From Candolleomyces eurysporus (taxonomy: Eukaryota > Basidiomycota > Agaricomycetes > Agaricales > Psathyrellaceae): DNA of 64,000 nt. Below the pieces are notes generated by a model. It ran no database searches. It had not been told where the DNA came from and saw only the letters and a program-made list of their open reading frames with translations. Positions within the stretch are counted from its first letter, which is position 1. Each line of letters begins with the position of its first letter. This document shows, piece by piece, positions 34,379 to 46,968 of the stretch. Made by a program: the position numbers and the translations under genes. Location: positions 1-64,000 of the forward strand of contig JANBPK010000038.1 of the NCBI GenBank assembly GCA_027579435.1, written 5' to 3'.

Positions 34379-36315
34379 TCAAAGATCTACGCCTTTCAAC
34401 CAGCGATTGACCAAGTGCAAAGATTCCACTGGCTTATCATAGGGGACCTATCGAGACAAATTAACGCCATAAAACCAAAATAATCAGGTTGTTTCGTACC
34501 ATATGCCCTGCGCCATCGATGGTCGCAAAGGTTAGACCTCCAGATCCACGAGTCCGCCCAGCCCTCTTCCCATCAACGTACCAGTCCCTCAAGGGCTGGC
34601 TGCTAAAATTCTGTTGCCCGCTCCACTCCAAATCCAGCGTCCATCGCTCGTTTCCAACGTGGTTGCAGATCCAGTCGTTAGCCCCAACATAAATGAGCGC
34701 CCTCACCCCGCGCTCCAGCAAAGCTGATATGTAGAGGTAGGTAGGACGGAATTCGTCCATGTTAAGGAAGAATTCGTTGTTGAGTTCCCAGGAGACTGAG
34801 GAAAAGTTTGACTTGATCGAAGAGTCAACTCCAATTTTCTTGCGAACATCTGGACGGTCGAGGTACTCGGAGATGTGTCTCCAAAAAACATGAGTGTTCA
34901 GTCCGGGAGTAAATTTGGGAAAACAACTTACTTGGTGACGGGATAGCAGAATGTTTCGGTAATTTCCCCCTCGCAGTCGCGGCTTATGTCGTAGGGATTC
35001 TTACCTAGAAAGTTCGTCAGATGAGGCCGCTTTTTATGTAAATATCGCCATACCTGATAATGAGAAAGGAGTGGAGATTTCATTCCCGCAGAATGCGAGC
35101 GCAGCTTGGCAGCTGAACTCGTCAAAGATATCGACGCACGACTCCTTAAGCCCTTTCTTGCACCGGGGGACCTACCACCGCCAATTGTAAGTATCAAAGT
35201 AGAGTTGATAGAGGAGAATGAACTCAACCGCTTGTTTCATCCGAACACAGGTTGTGATGTCCAAGACCGGTGGAGCCGATACAGGCGTGCACGCCATATC
35301 GTAGTAGGAAGTAGCCATAGTGTAGAAATCGGTCAAGCCGTTCCCAATCATGACGGACGCCAGATTAATAGGCGTCAAACCGGCCTCTTCAAGCTTCTGG
35401 TTCTGGTCGTACACATATGACGCAAATACCGGAATGTACCTTCCGCCGTACGATTCCCCAGCCATGTGGAATGGCCTTCCTTTGAACTTGGTAAAGTGCT
35501 CGAAGAAGACATGCACAAAGGCAGCGATATCCTTCGCCGCCTCTTCCGTAGTTCCCTGGGATACACTATCAAGAGAGATATCCAGAAAGTACAGGTTCAG
35601 TACAGACTTACCACATGCTCTCCGTACTCCGCGTAGGAGAAACCCACGCTGACGGGCTGGTCAATGAAGAAGATGTTTGCTCGCGAGTTCCAGGACTCCG
35701 GATGGAATTTCGGTCCATTCTCATCCAAAACTCTGCACGGGCCAAGCTCCATGAAAAGACCCAACGACGACGAGGCGCCTGGACCTGGAGCGGTAGTTCA
35801 ACAAAGGTAAGTAAGGATTCAATGTTGAATCCACAGCCGATACAACGAACCTCCGTTCGTCCACAGGATCACGTCGTCCTTATCTGGGTCATTCCTGCTT
35901 TCGAAGAAATAGAAGAACAGATGTCTGGCTTCAACATCAATGTAGCCTGTATACGAACTAACCCTATCTGAGTTTCCAAGCCACCCCAATCCAGAAAAGG
36001 GTACCTACTTGACACTCCCGTCACAGAACTTGGTCTTTTTGATCCGAACACCATGACGAGGGAAGGCTGGATGTTTCAACGTCGTATACTGAGTCTCTGA
36101 GAGGATGTGCAAGTCCTCCAACGGCGTGAACAACCCAGAGTCATAGTCTGCTGCTGCGCAATGCAGTTAAGACTTCGCTTAAGCTCTAAATTTGTTGTAC
36201 CTCACATACCTGTCATCACGAGTTGACTCGGACCTTCGTAGCCATCGTCTCTTGCACTCCATGCCCAGGTAAGTACGCACGCCTTCAAAAGGAGCAGAAA
36301 TACGGGGACTTTCAT
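34379..36315 (-). CDS. Serine carboxypeptidase, peptidase family S10
   Basis: Secretory-pathway enzyme that removes C-terminal amino acids from peptides. Exons (minus): 36315-36210, 36147-36009, 35957-35851, 35784-35612, 35555-35229, 35171-35054, 35004-34932, 34878-34500 and 34447-34379, totalling 497 codons with stop. Residues 1-20 are a signal peptide ([18 protein letters not shown]). The oxyanion-hole motif WTNGGPGASSS spans an intron, followed by [17 protein letters not shown]. The catalytic serine is in [10 protein letters not shown], the aspartate in VGANDWICN and the histidine in GAGHMVPYDKPV. All three are present, so the enzyme should be active. Two relics of the same gene lie in the tandem units at 18.5 and 26.5 kb. 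With the OPT transporters it fits a peptide-scavenging role. Confidence 0.88.
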
Positions 36316-36655
36316 GATAGAGGTTCAAAGCAACCTACATCCGCGCGCAGCGCGATCTTCTTTTTCTACGACGCAATGCCGAAGTCCGGCAAGCACATGG
36401 AAGTTCTTGTCGCCGTGGTGATGGCAGACTTGCAGACTTGATTCATCAGTCCATGAGGTCAAGTCAAGCCTGGGACCCGATCTAATAATAGTCAATCCTA
36501 CTCGTCTAATCGTCGGTTCCTACTTCCTGTAGCCGTCCATTCTTCTCTTCTCATCCCATCTCTTCGATATATACTTGGACTCGAGCAATCCCTTGAAAGC
36601 AGACGGTATAATTTATGCAACTAGCCACGACGTCAATCTACACTCAGCAGACCTA
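36316..36655. other. Carboxypeptidase promoter / mannosidase 3' flank
   Basis: 340 bp holding the carboxypeptidase promoter and the GH47 gene's 3' end. Nothing specific seen. Confidence 0.35.
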
Positions 36656-39201
36656 CTACGAAAACCCGGTCCGTATTGAGGGTGAAAATATAGGCAAGGG
36701 GTGCGCTTCAGTGTTGAACACATATTCTGTTCGATCAGCAGACAAGGTTTGCGTTAGCGAACAGGAAAGGAAGACGGGCGAGAGTGGAGAAAAAACTCAC
36801 GGTCTAGCGGAAGGACACTCGAATCCGAGAAGAGGAGGTACAGATACTTGAGTGTCTCGCTCTAAAACAAGAGAGAGAAAAAGCACATCAGCAATCTTCC
36901 ACGCAACGCGCAACCAGGGAGAAATCCCAAGAACAATTCGTGAGAAGGGACCCACCAGGAAGAACGTCTCCATCTTATCCTCCTTCTCGCTCTCCTTATT
37001 CATCACATCCAAAATCGACGCATAGCCTCCACTCTCGATTTTGCAATTCCGCTCGATAGCTTGGAAGATCTTCCATCCATAATCACGGTAACGCTGGTCG
37101 CCCGTTAACCTGAACGCGATGAAGAGCGATTCGACGGTCTCGGGTCGGAGGATGTACCGCGCGTCGTAGGAGGGTGGGTTACCTGGGAATCTGCAAGGTG
37201 TTGTAATTAGACTGTGTCAAGGGTAGGAAGAGAAGGGCGGTCCGTGGGACTTACTCCATTCCTTTCACATACCAGTCATGCCCTGCGTTCTCACTCCAAT
37301 CTCTTCCGTCGTCTTCGATATAAAAGTGGGCGATCTCGGGGGAGAGTCCGCTGTACCAAGCGTCAGTCAATTGGCTAAAGACGCAAAAACAAGAGGGGGT
37401 GCGGGAGAGCGAAAAACAAAGAGGGAAGGGAGGAATGGCCAGAAACCGGAGGACGAGGGGGAGAATAGAGGAAGAAGGCGACTAAAAACCACTCACGTAG
37501 GCGAATCGTATGTATCCATACACGTCTCGATCAATTCATACCCCAACGCCCAGTCACTCTTGCCAATATCGCTCAACTCGTCCGCATGTGGAGGTACAGA
37601 CACCTTATCCACAAACGCTCGTGAACGTACGGCACCAAGCATAAGTGAGCCTCCGAGGAAACAGACGAGATGATCTTGTTTGGGGTAGAGTCGCCAATTT
37701 AATCCACCTTCAGCCTGCCGTTCGGGGATTAACTCGAAAGTGTAGATATTGCCTTTGTTGACACCTTTTCGGATGAGAGTAGTACGAGCTGCATCCATCG
37801 ATTCTTGGTACATCTGGCGGTATACCTCCTCGGTTCGGTCCTGCAGCAGCGTATAGCACGGTGAATAGGAAACGGATAATCAGACGTACGGTTTGAAGAT
37901 ACTGTTTCCTGTGGGGCGTCAGAGAGAAGATGTGCGTCTAGAGAGACGACGACGTACAGTAGGTACTCGTAGTATGAGTCGCCCCGGGAACCCAGTCGGA
38001 TATCGGACATCATGAACTGCCCGTTTTGCGCACTACATCATAGGTGTGAGGTTTGGATGTATGAAGAGAAACGAAGGACGCACCCAATGTAAATCGGCGC
38101 CAGTTGCATCTCAGTCTTAGCGTCCTTGATCACCTTCATGACCTACACAACCATCAGCGAGCGAAAGCCTAACCCAAGCCAAACCAACTCACCTTCTCAG
38201 CTTTGTACCAATACTCCTCATTGTCCGTCAAATAACTCAAGTACCTAAATTCGAGCTGAAGGGTCGCAGCCTCGGCCGTACTAACCATCCACTGATTATA
38301 CTCCTCCCCAACACCCTTGCGCTGCTTCAAGTTGACCATCGGCAGCGGCAACCCCGTCGGCGTCTCAAACGCCGCCAACAGCCTATCCGCCAAATCCACC
38401 GCCCTCTGCAAAAACACGGGGTCCTCGTCCGAGAGGTGGTACGCGGACAGCAGGCCCCCAAGCACGCGGATGGTAGTTTCGAACGTGTTGAACTTGCCGT
38501 CCTGGTCGAACGAGAGTGCGGCGGGCGAGGCGATCCAGGCGCGGGCGCGGGTGTAGTACTCGGTGAGGCCCATGAGCTGCATGGTGTCGAGGGTGTCGAT
38601 GATGAAGTAGCCTATCCCGCCTGAGGAGGTGAGGTTGGAGCCTTTGCGCGCGATGGGGTGGTACTCGTCCGCGCCCATCGCGTCTCGTTCTGCGGATGCC
38701 CCATACCCGTATTTGATAAGTACGTCATTTACACGAGGCGGCAGGGTGGTTGGGTGGGGAGGCACTGACCGTAGGCTTCCCAAGCGTGCTAGAGGTAATT
38801 GGCATTGGTGGGGGGTCGAAGATAGGCTATTTTAAAGTTACTCACTCTGAAAGCAGCGACGATTGCATCCCGTTTAGGCTCATCGGCCGTATAGTTTGTC
38901 TGGATTCGCGAATCTTTCGCGGGGATGGCTTGCCATTGGGGTGGGCCGTAGAGCCCTGGACCAAGGAACTAATTCATGCATGTAAGCCCTTCATTCTCCC
39001 TGATAGCATCTGAGAACGCACCCATAAACCGACACAAGCCGTCGTCGCCGCCACCAACAGCCATCTCACCACCGGACTCGACCGTCCAAATTTTGGTTGT
39101 TTGGCCCCGCGGTCTTCATCCCCAGTTCGGTCGGCGTATTGAAGCTGGCCTTCGTCACCTGTTAGAGTTGTTGTCCGTTTGCGCAAGTTGGTGTCCGACA
39201 T
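36656..39201 (-). CDS. GH47 alpha-1,2-mannosidase, type II membrane protein
   Basis: Trims alpha-1,2-linked mannose from N-glycans in the ER or Golgi. The first exon (39201 down to about 38985) encodes a cytosolic basic tail (MSDTNLRKRTTTL) and a membrane anchor (VVRWLLVAATTACVGLWV), giving type II topology. The catalytic domain shows IDTLDTMQLMGL, the FETTIRVLGGLLSAYHLS block, RGDSYYEYLL, RYILRPETVESLF, METFFL/SETLKYLYLLFS and the Ca-binding NTEAHPLPIFS near the C-terminus, ending TGFS with the stop at 36656-36658. Acidic catalytic residues expected in these motifs are present. About a dozen short introns interrupt it; I placed only some exactly. The substrate class is clear; whether it belongs to the ER or Golgi subgroup is not. 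Confidence 0.87.
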
Positions 39202-40850
39202 GGATGTGGGCGCTCCAGGTATTTCATGGGCCTAAACAGGTGCGGCGAGTGCCAGGCCGCACTTTGCACACGACACGTAGTATGAGCGTGGGAAGTCGCG
39301 TGTAATAGGGGCACTTTGATATTATCGCGTCGCGATATGCGAGCTGGGGGTGACTCTGAGAGTGGGGAAGAAGGGAAAAGCTATAGACTACAAGTTGGGT
39401 GGACAAGCGGCGGTATGTGCTAGTCGTCGATAAACCACCATCATTTCATTATCTGAAAATCACAGATCAGCGTTTAGATTCATCAGGGCCTGGCCTAGAG
39501 ACCGGCGCCGTTAGCGCGTACGACTCGTGCTATCCAAGCAAACTATACCAGACTGGTCGCTGGTCGTTCCTCGATCAGTGCCTTTCTGACTCTCTCCGCT
39601 CTCCTCCCATTCTTCTATAATTCTCCTACCATTCTTCTCAGAGTCCGCCGCACCCGAGAAGTTTGTCTGCGCCCATCACTAGCACTTACGTTGCTGAAAG
39701 TTCGAGATCCTCACCTTATTCTATTGGTCTCTCCCTCTGATCTGAACAGCCAGGTGTTCAGATGTGGCCTGTCACCCCCTACCTCGCTACCTATCCCTTT
39801 CGCGCTCGGCCCTGACTGGTATCGTGCGTTTCAACGCTCGCGTCTGTCCTCTCTCCGTCCGATTTCCCGCCACCTTTGGTAAACTAGTTCTGATTCCTGT
39901 TCCTCAATCTCCTTGATAGGGCACCATTACGACAAAGTGCGTAATTGTTGTCCCATCTCTAGTCTCTCGGGCCGCAGTTGCGAAAAAGCCACAGCTGAAT
40001 TTTGGCTGCTCAAAACGGGAGTCCGAGAAGGAATCGCTACATACCAGGAAGCGATCGATCGAGGGGCCGAGGGGGGGGGAGGTGCGGGTTGCGGCGGGAG
40101 AGACCTCCCACCGCGATCGCCATGCGCTCTCGTCTGTTTAATCGAGCGAGGTCCCAGGGAAGCGGTGCCTCTAAACAGGGGGGACGCCTAGGCACACTCA
40201 CGGACGTAACCTCACTGGGAGCGAAGGGGCTAGGAAAGGATATACCGTATGCCTAAAGATCGCGCGTGCCGACACGGGTGTGAGAGAAGGGCTGAGAAGT
40301 GACGGAATCACCTTCGGGCGGCAACGCCACTTTGATGGTGCAAGGATTTGCTTGAGCCTGAACGAGCGCAAAGTATCGATTAAAAAGATAATAGGTGTTT
40401 CTAGCAGTGATTAGGAGCTCGAGGACGGAATAGGATTCTTCCTGTCGGCGTGAACCATGTGCTTGTCGCGCCGTACAGTGATCCACTCATAGCAACCCAT
40501 CGCCCTGAACGCTTAGCAGCCATCGCCTGGATGCACTTGATATTGTATTTATATATCATCGAGAACGGTTGAGCCGTCGGCCGCCAGCGATGGGGAAAGG
40601 GTCGAGGGGATTTCGTGAGCTCGTACCCTGCAGCTCAACCAGAGGCTCTACCTCGCCGGGCTCGCCAATCAAGGGCAGATGGAAGGTCAGAAGACGGAGA
40701 CCGAGAAAGAAACAGGCATATTGGCTTAATTGATGGGAAAGATAGGCGAGCGGCTATGGCCGGGACAGGGACAAGGCAAGATTGATGGGGCTAAGGCTGT
40801 CTCAGGCGCGGGATCTCGCTCTCAGCCAGCCACCTTCTTCGATTCCTGTT
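39202..40850. other. 1.65 kb intergenic between divergent mannosidase and G-alpha
   Basis: Holds the promoters of two divergent genes. No open frame here shows family signal. The segment 40060-40180 is G/C-rich with a GGGGGGG run. Confidence 0.35.
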
Positions 40851-40977
40851 CGTTTCTCCTCCTTTTCCTTTGCTATTTTCCCTTTCTTTTCTTCCTCTTT
40901 CTTGTGTACATTATTCGACACCCCCGATACCTCTCCTCGACACCAACCCACCACCGCCAGTCTTGCCCCTGACAACC
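40851..40977 (+). promoter_or_regulatory. Pyrimidine-rich core promoter of G-alpha
   Basis: A long C/T tract (about 40850-40912, for example CTTTCTTTTCTTCCTC) followed by CA-rich sequence immediately before the ATG. CT-tracts of this kind mark strong fungal promoters and transcription starts. Confidence 0.5.
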
Positions 40978-42777
40978 ATGGGTTCGTGTGTATCCTCGCA
41001 GGCCGGCATGGAGTCCTCAGAGGAGGAGAAGGCGAGGAACAAGGAGGTCGAGAAGCAGCTCAAAGAGGTGTGTGTTCCCCCATTTTATCGGGCGCGGGCT
41101 GACCGTCGTCCCAGGCAAAGGCCCGGATGCAGGCCCAGGTCAAGGTATGTCGCTTAGCCGTGCGCTCGTGCGATCACCATCATCATCCCATTTGCAGGTC
41201 CTCCTTCTGGGATCAGGCGACTCTGGCAAGTCTACGATCCTCAAGCAGATGCGCCTCATCCACAAGGTCCCGTTCTCGCCCCAGGAGATCGAGTCCTACC
41301 GTCAGCTCGTCTTTGACAACCTCACGCGCGGCATGGCCTATCTGCTCGACTCGATGGAGGACATGGACCTCCGCGTCTCAGAGGAGAACCAGCAGCACGT
41401 CGATCCCGTCATGGGTGCCCGCGACATCCGCGACGGAGANGCCCTTCCCCACCTCCTTCTACCAACCGCTCAAGGCGCTCTGGAACGACCCGAACGTACG
41501 GCAGGCGTGGAACCGGGGAAATGAGGCGGCCCTTCCAGAAAAGTGCGTGTGCAGTTCCATCAGACTTACGAGACGTTGCTCACCCTCGGTGCCCACAGCT
41601 TGTCATATTTCTACTCATCGCTAAACCGACTCTTCGACCCCGAGTACCAGCCGACTGAGCAAGATATCATTCGTTGTCGGGCCCGTACGATTGGCATCAC
41701 AGAAACTACCTTCAACCTACGCGAACATGAGATGCTTATGGTGGATGTGGGAGGGCAGAAGAGCGAGCGTCGGAAATGGATTCATTGCTTCCAGGACGTC
41801 ACGAGCATATTGTTCTTGGTCAGCCTAAGCGGGTATGATCAGTGTCTAGTGGAGGACAAGGATGCGGTAAGGCGCCCCCTCTTGCTCTCATTTCGATCTT
41901 ATCGGCGCGGGATGGCACTAAAACCTCCTCTCTCTCTCCCTTGTGTTCACAGAACCAAATGCAGGACGCAATGACGATCTGGGATTCAATATGCCATTCG
42001 CAGTGGTTTAAGCAGACATCAATTGTACGTTGTTTGCTCTGTCCAGACGTATATGTTCTAATAACCTTTCATCCTACCGCCCGCTTAGATTCTTTTCCTT
42101 AACAAGAACGATCTCTTTGAACAGAAGATCAAGACGTCAGATATCAAGACCTTTTTCCCGGTAAGTGTCCGCACTCGACCGTTATTTCCGGGGCGCCTTA
42201 TTTTACGCGTCTAATGTCCATCCTCTCTGGCTTCGGTGAATACTGATGTTGTCCACAGGACTACGATGGCGAACCAGGAGAGGTACGAGCTGGCCGGGAA
42301 TACTTCAAGAAGCGGTTCGCGAGGCTCGCTCAGAAGGCGGGAAGATCGAAGGAACGAGAGATTTATATCCAGTGCGTAACGCTTCCTTGGATTTGCCCCT
42401 CGCTGTCAGTATAACTCTCACTTGTCAGTATCACCACCGCTACGGATACCGCGATGTTGAGAGTAGTAATGGCTGCTGTCGAAGGTTAGTGGGTTGTTGC
42501 TACTGTCCAAGTCGTAATCTGACGTTGCTTCAAACCTTCCTTTCCCCTCCTTTAGAGTGAGTTTTCCCATTCTAGCTTCTCCCGCTCATCGCCCCCCGTT
42601 CTGCCCCCACTTTGTGACCGTTTTCGTTTCCTTGGACACTCGACCGTTTCTTCTTCGTTTTCATCAAACTTCCTTTTTTTTCTCTTTCTTTTCTTCGAGG
42701 AAACTTTCAATGCTCATCGGTAAATTGCTATTAGCACGGTGCTCCGTTCGAACCTCGAGACTGCGGCGTTGATTTAG
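40978..42777 (+). CDS. Heterotrimeric G-protein alpha subunit, 362 aa
   Basis: Membrane GTPase that relays signals from seven-helix receptors (pheromone or nutrient) to effectors such as adenylate cyclase or MAPK. The N-terminus MGSCVSS has myristoylation Gly2 and a palmitoylation Cys. G1 is GSGDSGKST, with Asp where Glu is usual. The arginine switch region is RARTIGITETTF, G3 DVGGQKSERRKWIHCF, G4 FLNKNDLF and G5 TATDT, where TCATDT is usual. The C-terminus NLETAALI lacks the pertussis-toxin Cys. Exons: 40978-41067, 41115-41144, 41198-41542, 41599-41866, 41953-42024, 42089-42160, 42259-42371, 42429-42484, a proposed 1-nt exon at 42556, and 42735-42777. The N at 41440 is an extra base; removing it gives DGEPFPTSF and 363 codons with stop. 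Confidence 0.88.
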
Positions 42778-45700
42778 CGGGTTTCCTATGATTTGATATC
42801 TCCTTTTTCTTTTGGTGGTGCAGCGNTTTATTTCCTGCTTTCTCCGCGGCGTCTTTCATTTCCCTTCAACTGCACTATATCGGCCTTTTTTCGTAGTGTA
42901 TCATTATTTCATTTCATCTAAATCGTTTTCCCCGAATCTCAGTTCGTTCCTTTTCCTCCTCTTTCCTCTCTTTTTTTTTCCTCTCCTCTTCTCGCTTTGT
43001 CTGGGGTGTGGACCTTTATTGATGATGCTCTCTTCTTTTTCTCTCGATAACTCTCTCTCTCCAACTACGAATTTCTTTCCCAAAACGAAAACGAAAACGA
43101 AAACGAATTCGTGAACTCTAAACGGAAATTGCGAAAATCCGAAATTGCGAAACGAACCGGCCAACAACCACCGGGCGGGCTGGTTTCAAATTAAACACGC
43201 TCGTAACGGAAACGAACACGATGGCAATCCAACCAACGCAACGGGACGAATTCGAATGGACGAACGACGATGCGGACCTTATTTGGGTGTGGATGGGTGG
43301 TATGAATTGCAATTCAATGTGGCTGGTCTTGGTCTTGGGTTTCACATTTCCATTCGTACTATCCGCCTCCCCCTCTCTCTGTCTCCTCTCCAAACCTCCG
43401 ATTCCTTCGCCCTCGATTCGATGAATGGCCGATGACACGGAATCTTTGTACGCTTGCTTCGGATGACTGCGAACGGATTACCAACCAACATCCGATACTT
43501 CGGATGCACCTCATCTCACCCCACCCAACTCATCCCCGCCCCACCTATCACCTATCATTATCACTAATATCACCCACTCACTCACCCCGCGCTCTCGACT
43601 CGTCTCCCTCGTGGTCCCCATCATTGTCATATGATCGGCGGATTTGGGCTTGGGTACCGCAATTGTACATTGTCTCTCACCTGGGCGCTCTTTCCGTGGT
43701 CTTTTGCACGCCGACCTTGCCTCGTCGTTCCTGCTTGGCCGTTGTTGTCGCGTTGCACTTCCACTCCCTTCCCCACTATCGGTTTTTTATCACGACCCCT
43801 GTCTCGCTTTGACTTGGTTCAACGCGATACGAATCGATTCGATGATCACCTTCGTGATGACGAACCACCTGTGAACGAATGGATGGATGGACGAATGAAT
43901 GAATGGGACGTACCGATACCTGAAACCCCTGGATGGTTGACTGTCGTTGACGTCTGCATCTTGTTGGTCGTTTGGGGAATGGGTTGGTGGTATTTTTTTG
44001 CTTGTCATCAACCCCCCTTGTCGCGCCGCCTTGACATCGGGTTGCGATTTACAGCTCGATTGTTAGCAAGAATGTGAGTTTCCATGTTCTGACCTTCTTT
44101 AGAGGCTTCTTTTGGTGCTTCTTTCTTTACGGCTCCCGGGTGCCGGTATCCGCTCTTCCGAGTTGTTTGATTGTTTGTTTGGTGCTTGGTGGCTTTCTTC
44201 TTCCGTTGTCCGACGGTTTTTTTTGAGGGTGGCTACNTTTTTTTTGATGGGACTCCCGCTTGTCAACGTGAGGGGCGTTAGACTTTTGCCTTGCATAACC
44301 ACCCGACTAGCGCTTCTGCTTCTTTCTATATCTATCCGCGCAAGGAATGGTTTTCATTGACTAGCGGTTACTTTTTTCTAGATTCGGAATATTATGCTTT
44401 AGGTTCAGCCACATGGGAGGACGACACGTTTACAGTGTGTACGTGAACGGACGAAAGGAAGGATCAAATGGGTTACGTGCAGGGTGCTTCCTGCAGGGTC
44501 CCAGCGTACGGTCGGTGGAGCTGGGGGAGGACCTGGGTGAAGAGGTATACATATGGATGGGGTGATGCTGCGAACTTGCACCTCCGCAGTCTTGGGCGAC
44601 GCGAGCGTTCGAGGTTCCCAGGACGCGACGCGAGTTGCTGCTCTTCCTGTCTTTTTCTTCTCTTCCCCGTGTTTTCGTTGGTTTCTCCTTGGCTTCCCCG
44701 CAATCTTCCACACTCCCCTTTTCCGATTTCCTTTTTTTACCTTCAATGAAGCCTTTCTTGACCACGCTGGCCCGGCGGCCGTCAGTCTATTCAGTTGATT
44801 TTCATGAACTATTCGGATGATATCTCACTCAGGCTAGNTTTTTTTTCAATTGCAAGTTGGTACCTGTACAGTACGCTCCATGTGTTGTTGCTATACCTTT
44901 CTTTCTTCTTGCTTTCTTTGTCTACATTGATTTCCTCTCTCTCTCGCTATCTCGATCTTTCAACTATTTAATTATTGGTATCTATCGACTAGTCGAACCC
45001 CCAACCCAACCCAATCCTTCCCTTTGAATTCTTTTGCTTGATATACCGACCTAGGCACGTCTGACATGGTGGCTATCTAAAATTCACCGTATGTATCATA
45101 TGTACATATTCCATCCGAGTCTCGTTTTGTCCATTTCATTTTTCCCGATTTTTGAAGGTCCTTTGTTGCTCTATGGTTTGGTTTCTTGATGCGTCCCTAG
45201 TGGATCCGGCTTTCTATCGATTCTATTTCTATCTCTCTGGTCTGGCTCTCCTGAACCCTTTCCTCTTAGCCTCGTTTTGGGGGCCTCTGTGGTTTCTTCG
45301 TCTTGAGATTGATTGTTCTGTTTTTGCTGCCGCGTTTTGCCATACGTATACATTTGTATCCTTACATGTGCTGCTGGTCTGATGGAATGTTTTTTCTTGG
45401 GCTTGAAGGTGTAGTATGTATGTGTACTTACATGACTAGCTAACGAACCAGGACGAAAGAGAGAATGAATGAATGAAAGAGCTTCTGATGCTTCTGCCTG
45501 AGAGAATCTTGACCTGAGACGGCCCCCGCTTGTACCTAGTATACGTCCATGTGATATTGGGTATGTACCTGCTGTACCTGTGACCTGTGCTGGTCTAGTT
45601 CGAGTGTTTGTATCCTTGGGGTTATCCTGTAGTCTGAGCGCCCAATTCCAATTCAAAGTGGCTGCAATTGCAGCTGATCGTGGTGACGTCGTCATCGTGA

Positions 45701-45894
45701 TGGGCCGCGCCTACGGCCGGCCCCAGCTGACCCTGCCGTCCGTTTGTTGTCTAGACTCTACTGCTCCCACCATCCTCATCAGTCTGGCCAAGATCGTGCT
45801 CACTCTTCTTCGAGTTTCGGGCGTCTATCGAAGAGGGGTCTGTAGGTTTTTGAATAGCAATACCTGGAATAGGAGGACATATACTCGTCGCAGG
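42778..45894. other. 3.1 kb gene-poor, T/C-rich region
   Basis: Downstream of G-alpha. The plus strand is strongly pyrimidine-biased with many T runs. N characters at 42826, 44237 and 44838 each abut T runs. A short tandem of AAACG units lies at 43083-43107. Open frames on both strands are low-complexity translations without family signal. It may contain a long 3' UTR or a non-coding transcript. Confidence 0.4.
43083..43107 (+). repeat. Short tandem repeat of AAAACG units
   Basis: Four to five consecutive copies of a hexamer (AAAACG) followed by AATTCG. Microsatellite-like, non-coding. Confidence 0.8.
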
Positions 45895-46968
45895 ATGTCC
45901 GAGTCAACGTCCCAATCTCAATCACCGGGAGCCCCAGGAGTTGGAAAGATCTTGGACGACGGTCGCGTAGAGCTTCCAAGTCGAGGCGTGTCTTTGCAGT
46001 TCAAGATTTCGCCTCCTCGTCGACACTCGCACCCAACGACGACGCAGCCGGGGGCGAAGACCGAGACCGGTGGCAAGAAGAAGAAGAAGAGGTTGGCAGT
46101 ATGTTTGCACCCGTGGTCGTGGCTAGGCGGGCGGATGAACGATCCGTATGTGTCGCGTTTCCTCCTCCTTCTTCTCGCGCCTGGTCTTGAATGCCGATGT
46201 GCTTACCATTAGGCTTATGTCGGTCGAATCACGAACACGAATAATTCGCATTCCGTGACCCCTGAAGAGTCCTGGCTTCGCTTCTCCATGTCCTCCATGA
46301 ACACGAGTACCATGTTTTGAGGTACAACTCGCGCGGGGTTGGGACGTCCTCTGGGAGGTCCTCGTTTACGGGTATCGAGGAGGGGAAAGACCTCGAAGCG
46401 ATCGTGCAGTGGGCCGTCAAAGAAGTCGGGGGAGACGACGGAGTGGACATCGTTACTATCATCGTGAGTTGGCCGTTCATTGAAAGTCTTATTGTGGGTT
46501 GCCGCTTTGGTCAAGCCCGCTGCTCCTCGTCGAGTGAATTGTAACTAACCAAGAGAATTCTTTTTTGTTTCGTTTCAGGGATACTCTCATGGTGCCCTGG
46601 TCGCCACCCTCCACCCAAACCTCGACCTTCCCACCAAGACCGCGTTTGTCCTGCTCTCCTACCCACTGGGTCCCCGATCGTTCTTGACGCTGTTCAAGGG
46701 GTCGCATTATGACCAGAAGTTGGACGAGCTCATCACGGATACCAAGTCCAAGGTCTTTGTTGCGTTCGGAGGTCGGGACGAGTTTACTTCGTTTGATAGG
46801 TACAAGACCTGGGTGGAACAGCTCAAGAGCAAGGCCGATACGGCGGCGACTCAGGGCAATTCAGAGGCCCTTCGAGTGTTATCTGTCCCAGAAGCCTCTC
46901 ATTTCTGGCTGGATGAATCGAATGACCGGTTGTGTGCCGAGCTCTCGAGTTGGCTGGCGTCTTTATGA
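45895..46968 (+). CDS. Alpha/beta hydrolase, 278 aa
   Basis: Serine hydrolase of the alpha/beta fold, resembling the conserved fungal group with an LHPWSWLGGRMNDP opening. Exons: 45895-46145, 46268-46463 and 46579-46968, exactly 279 codons with stop. The first exon has a lysine-rich GGKKKKKRLAV stretch, then LCLHPW-type strand beta3 and the oxyanion region. NSRGVGTSSGRSSFTG follows. The nucleophile is in GYSHGA at the third exon's start, the acid in FGGRDEFTS and the histidine in EASHFW. No signal peptide, so probably cytosolic or mitochondrial. Substrate unknown. The start was taken at MSESTSQ; further upstream in-frame Mets exist but the sequence there lacks coding character. Confidence 0.75.

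Noticed and set aside
9036..36315. Secondary-metabolite gene cluster
   Set aside because: No PKS, NRPS, terpene synthase or P450 backbone gene; the gene mix fits nutrient acquisition and duplication.
45171..45695. 174-aa minus-strand ORF
   Set aside because: Composition biased (T/R/Q/P) and antisense to T/C-rich non-coding sequence.
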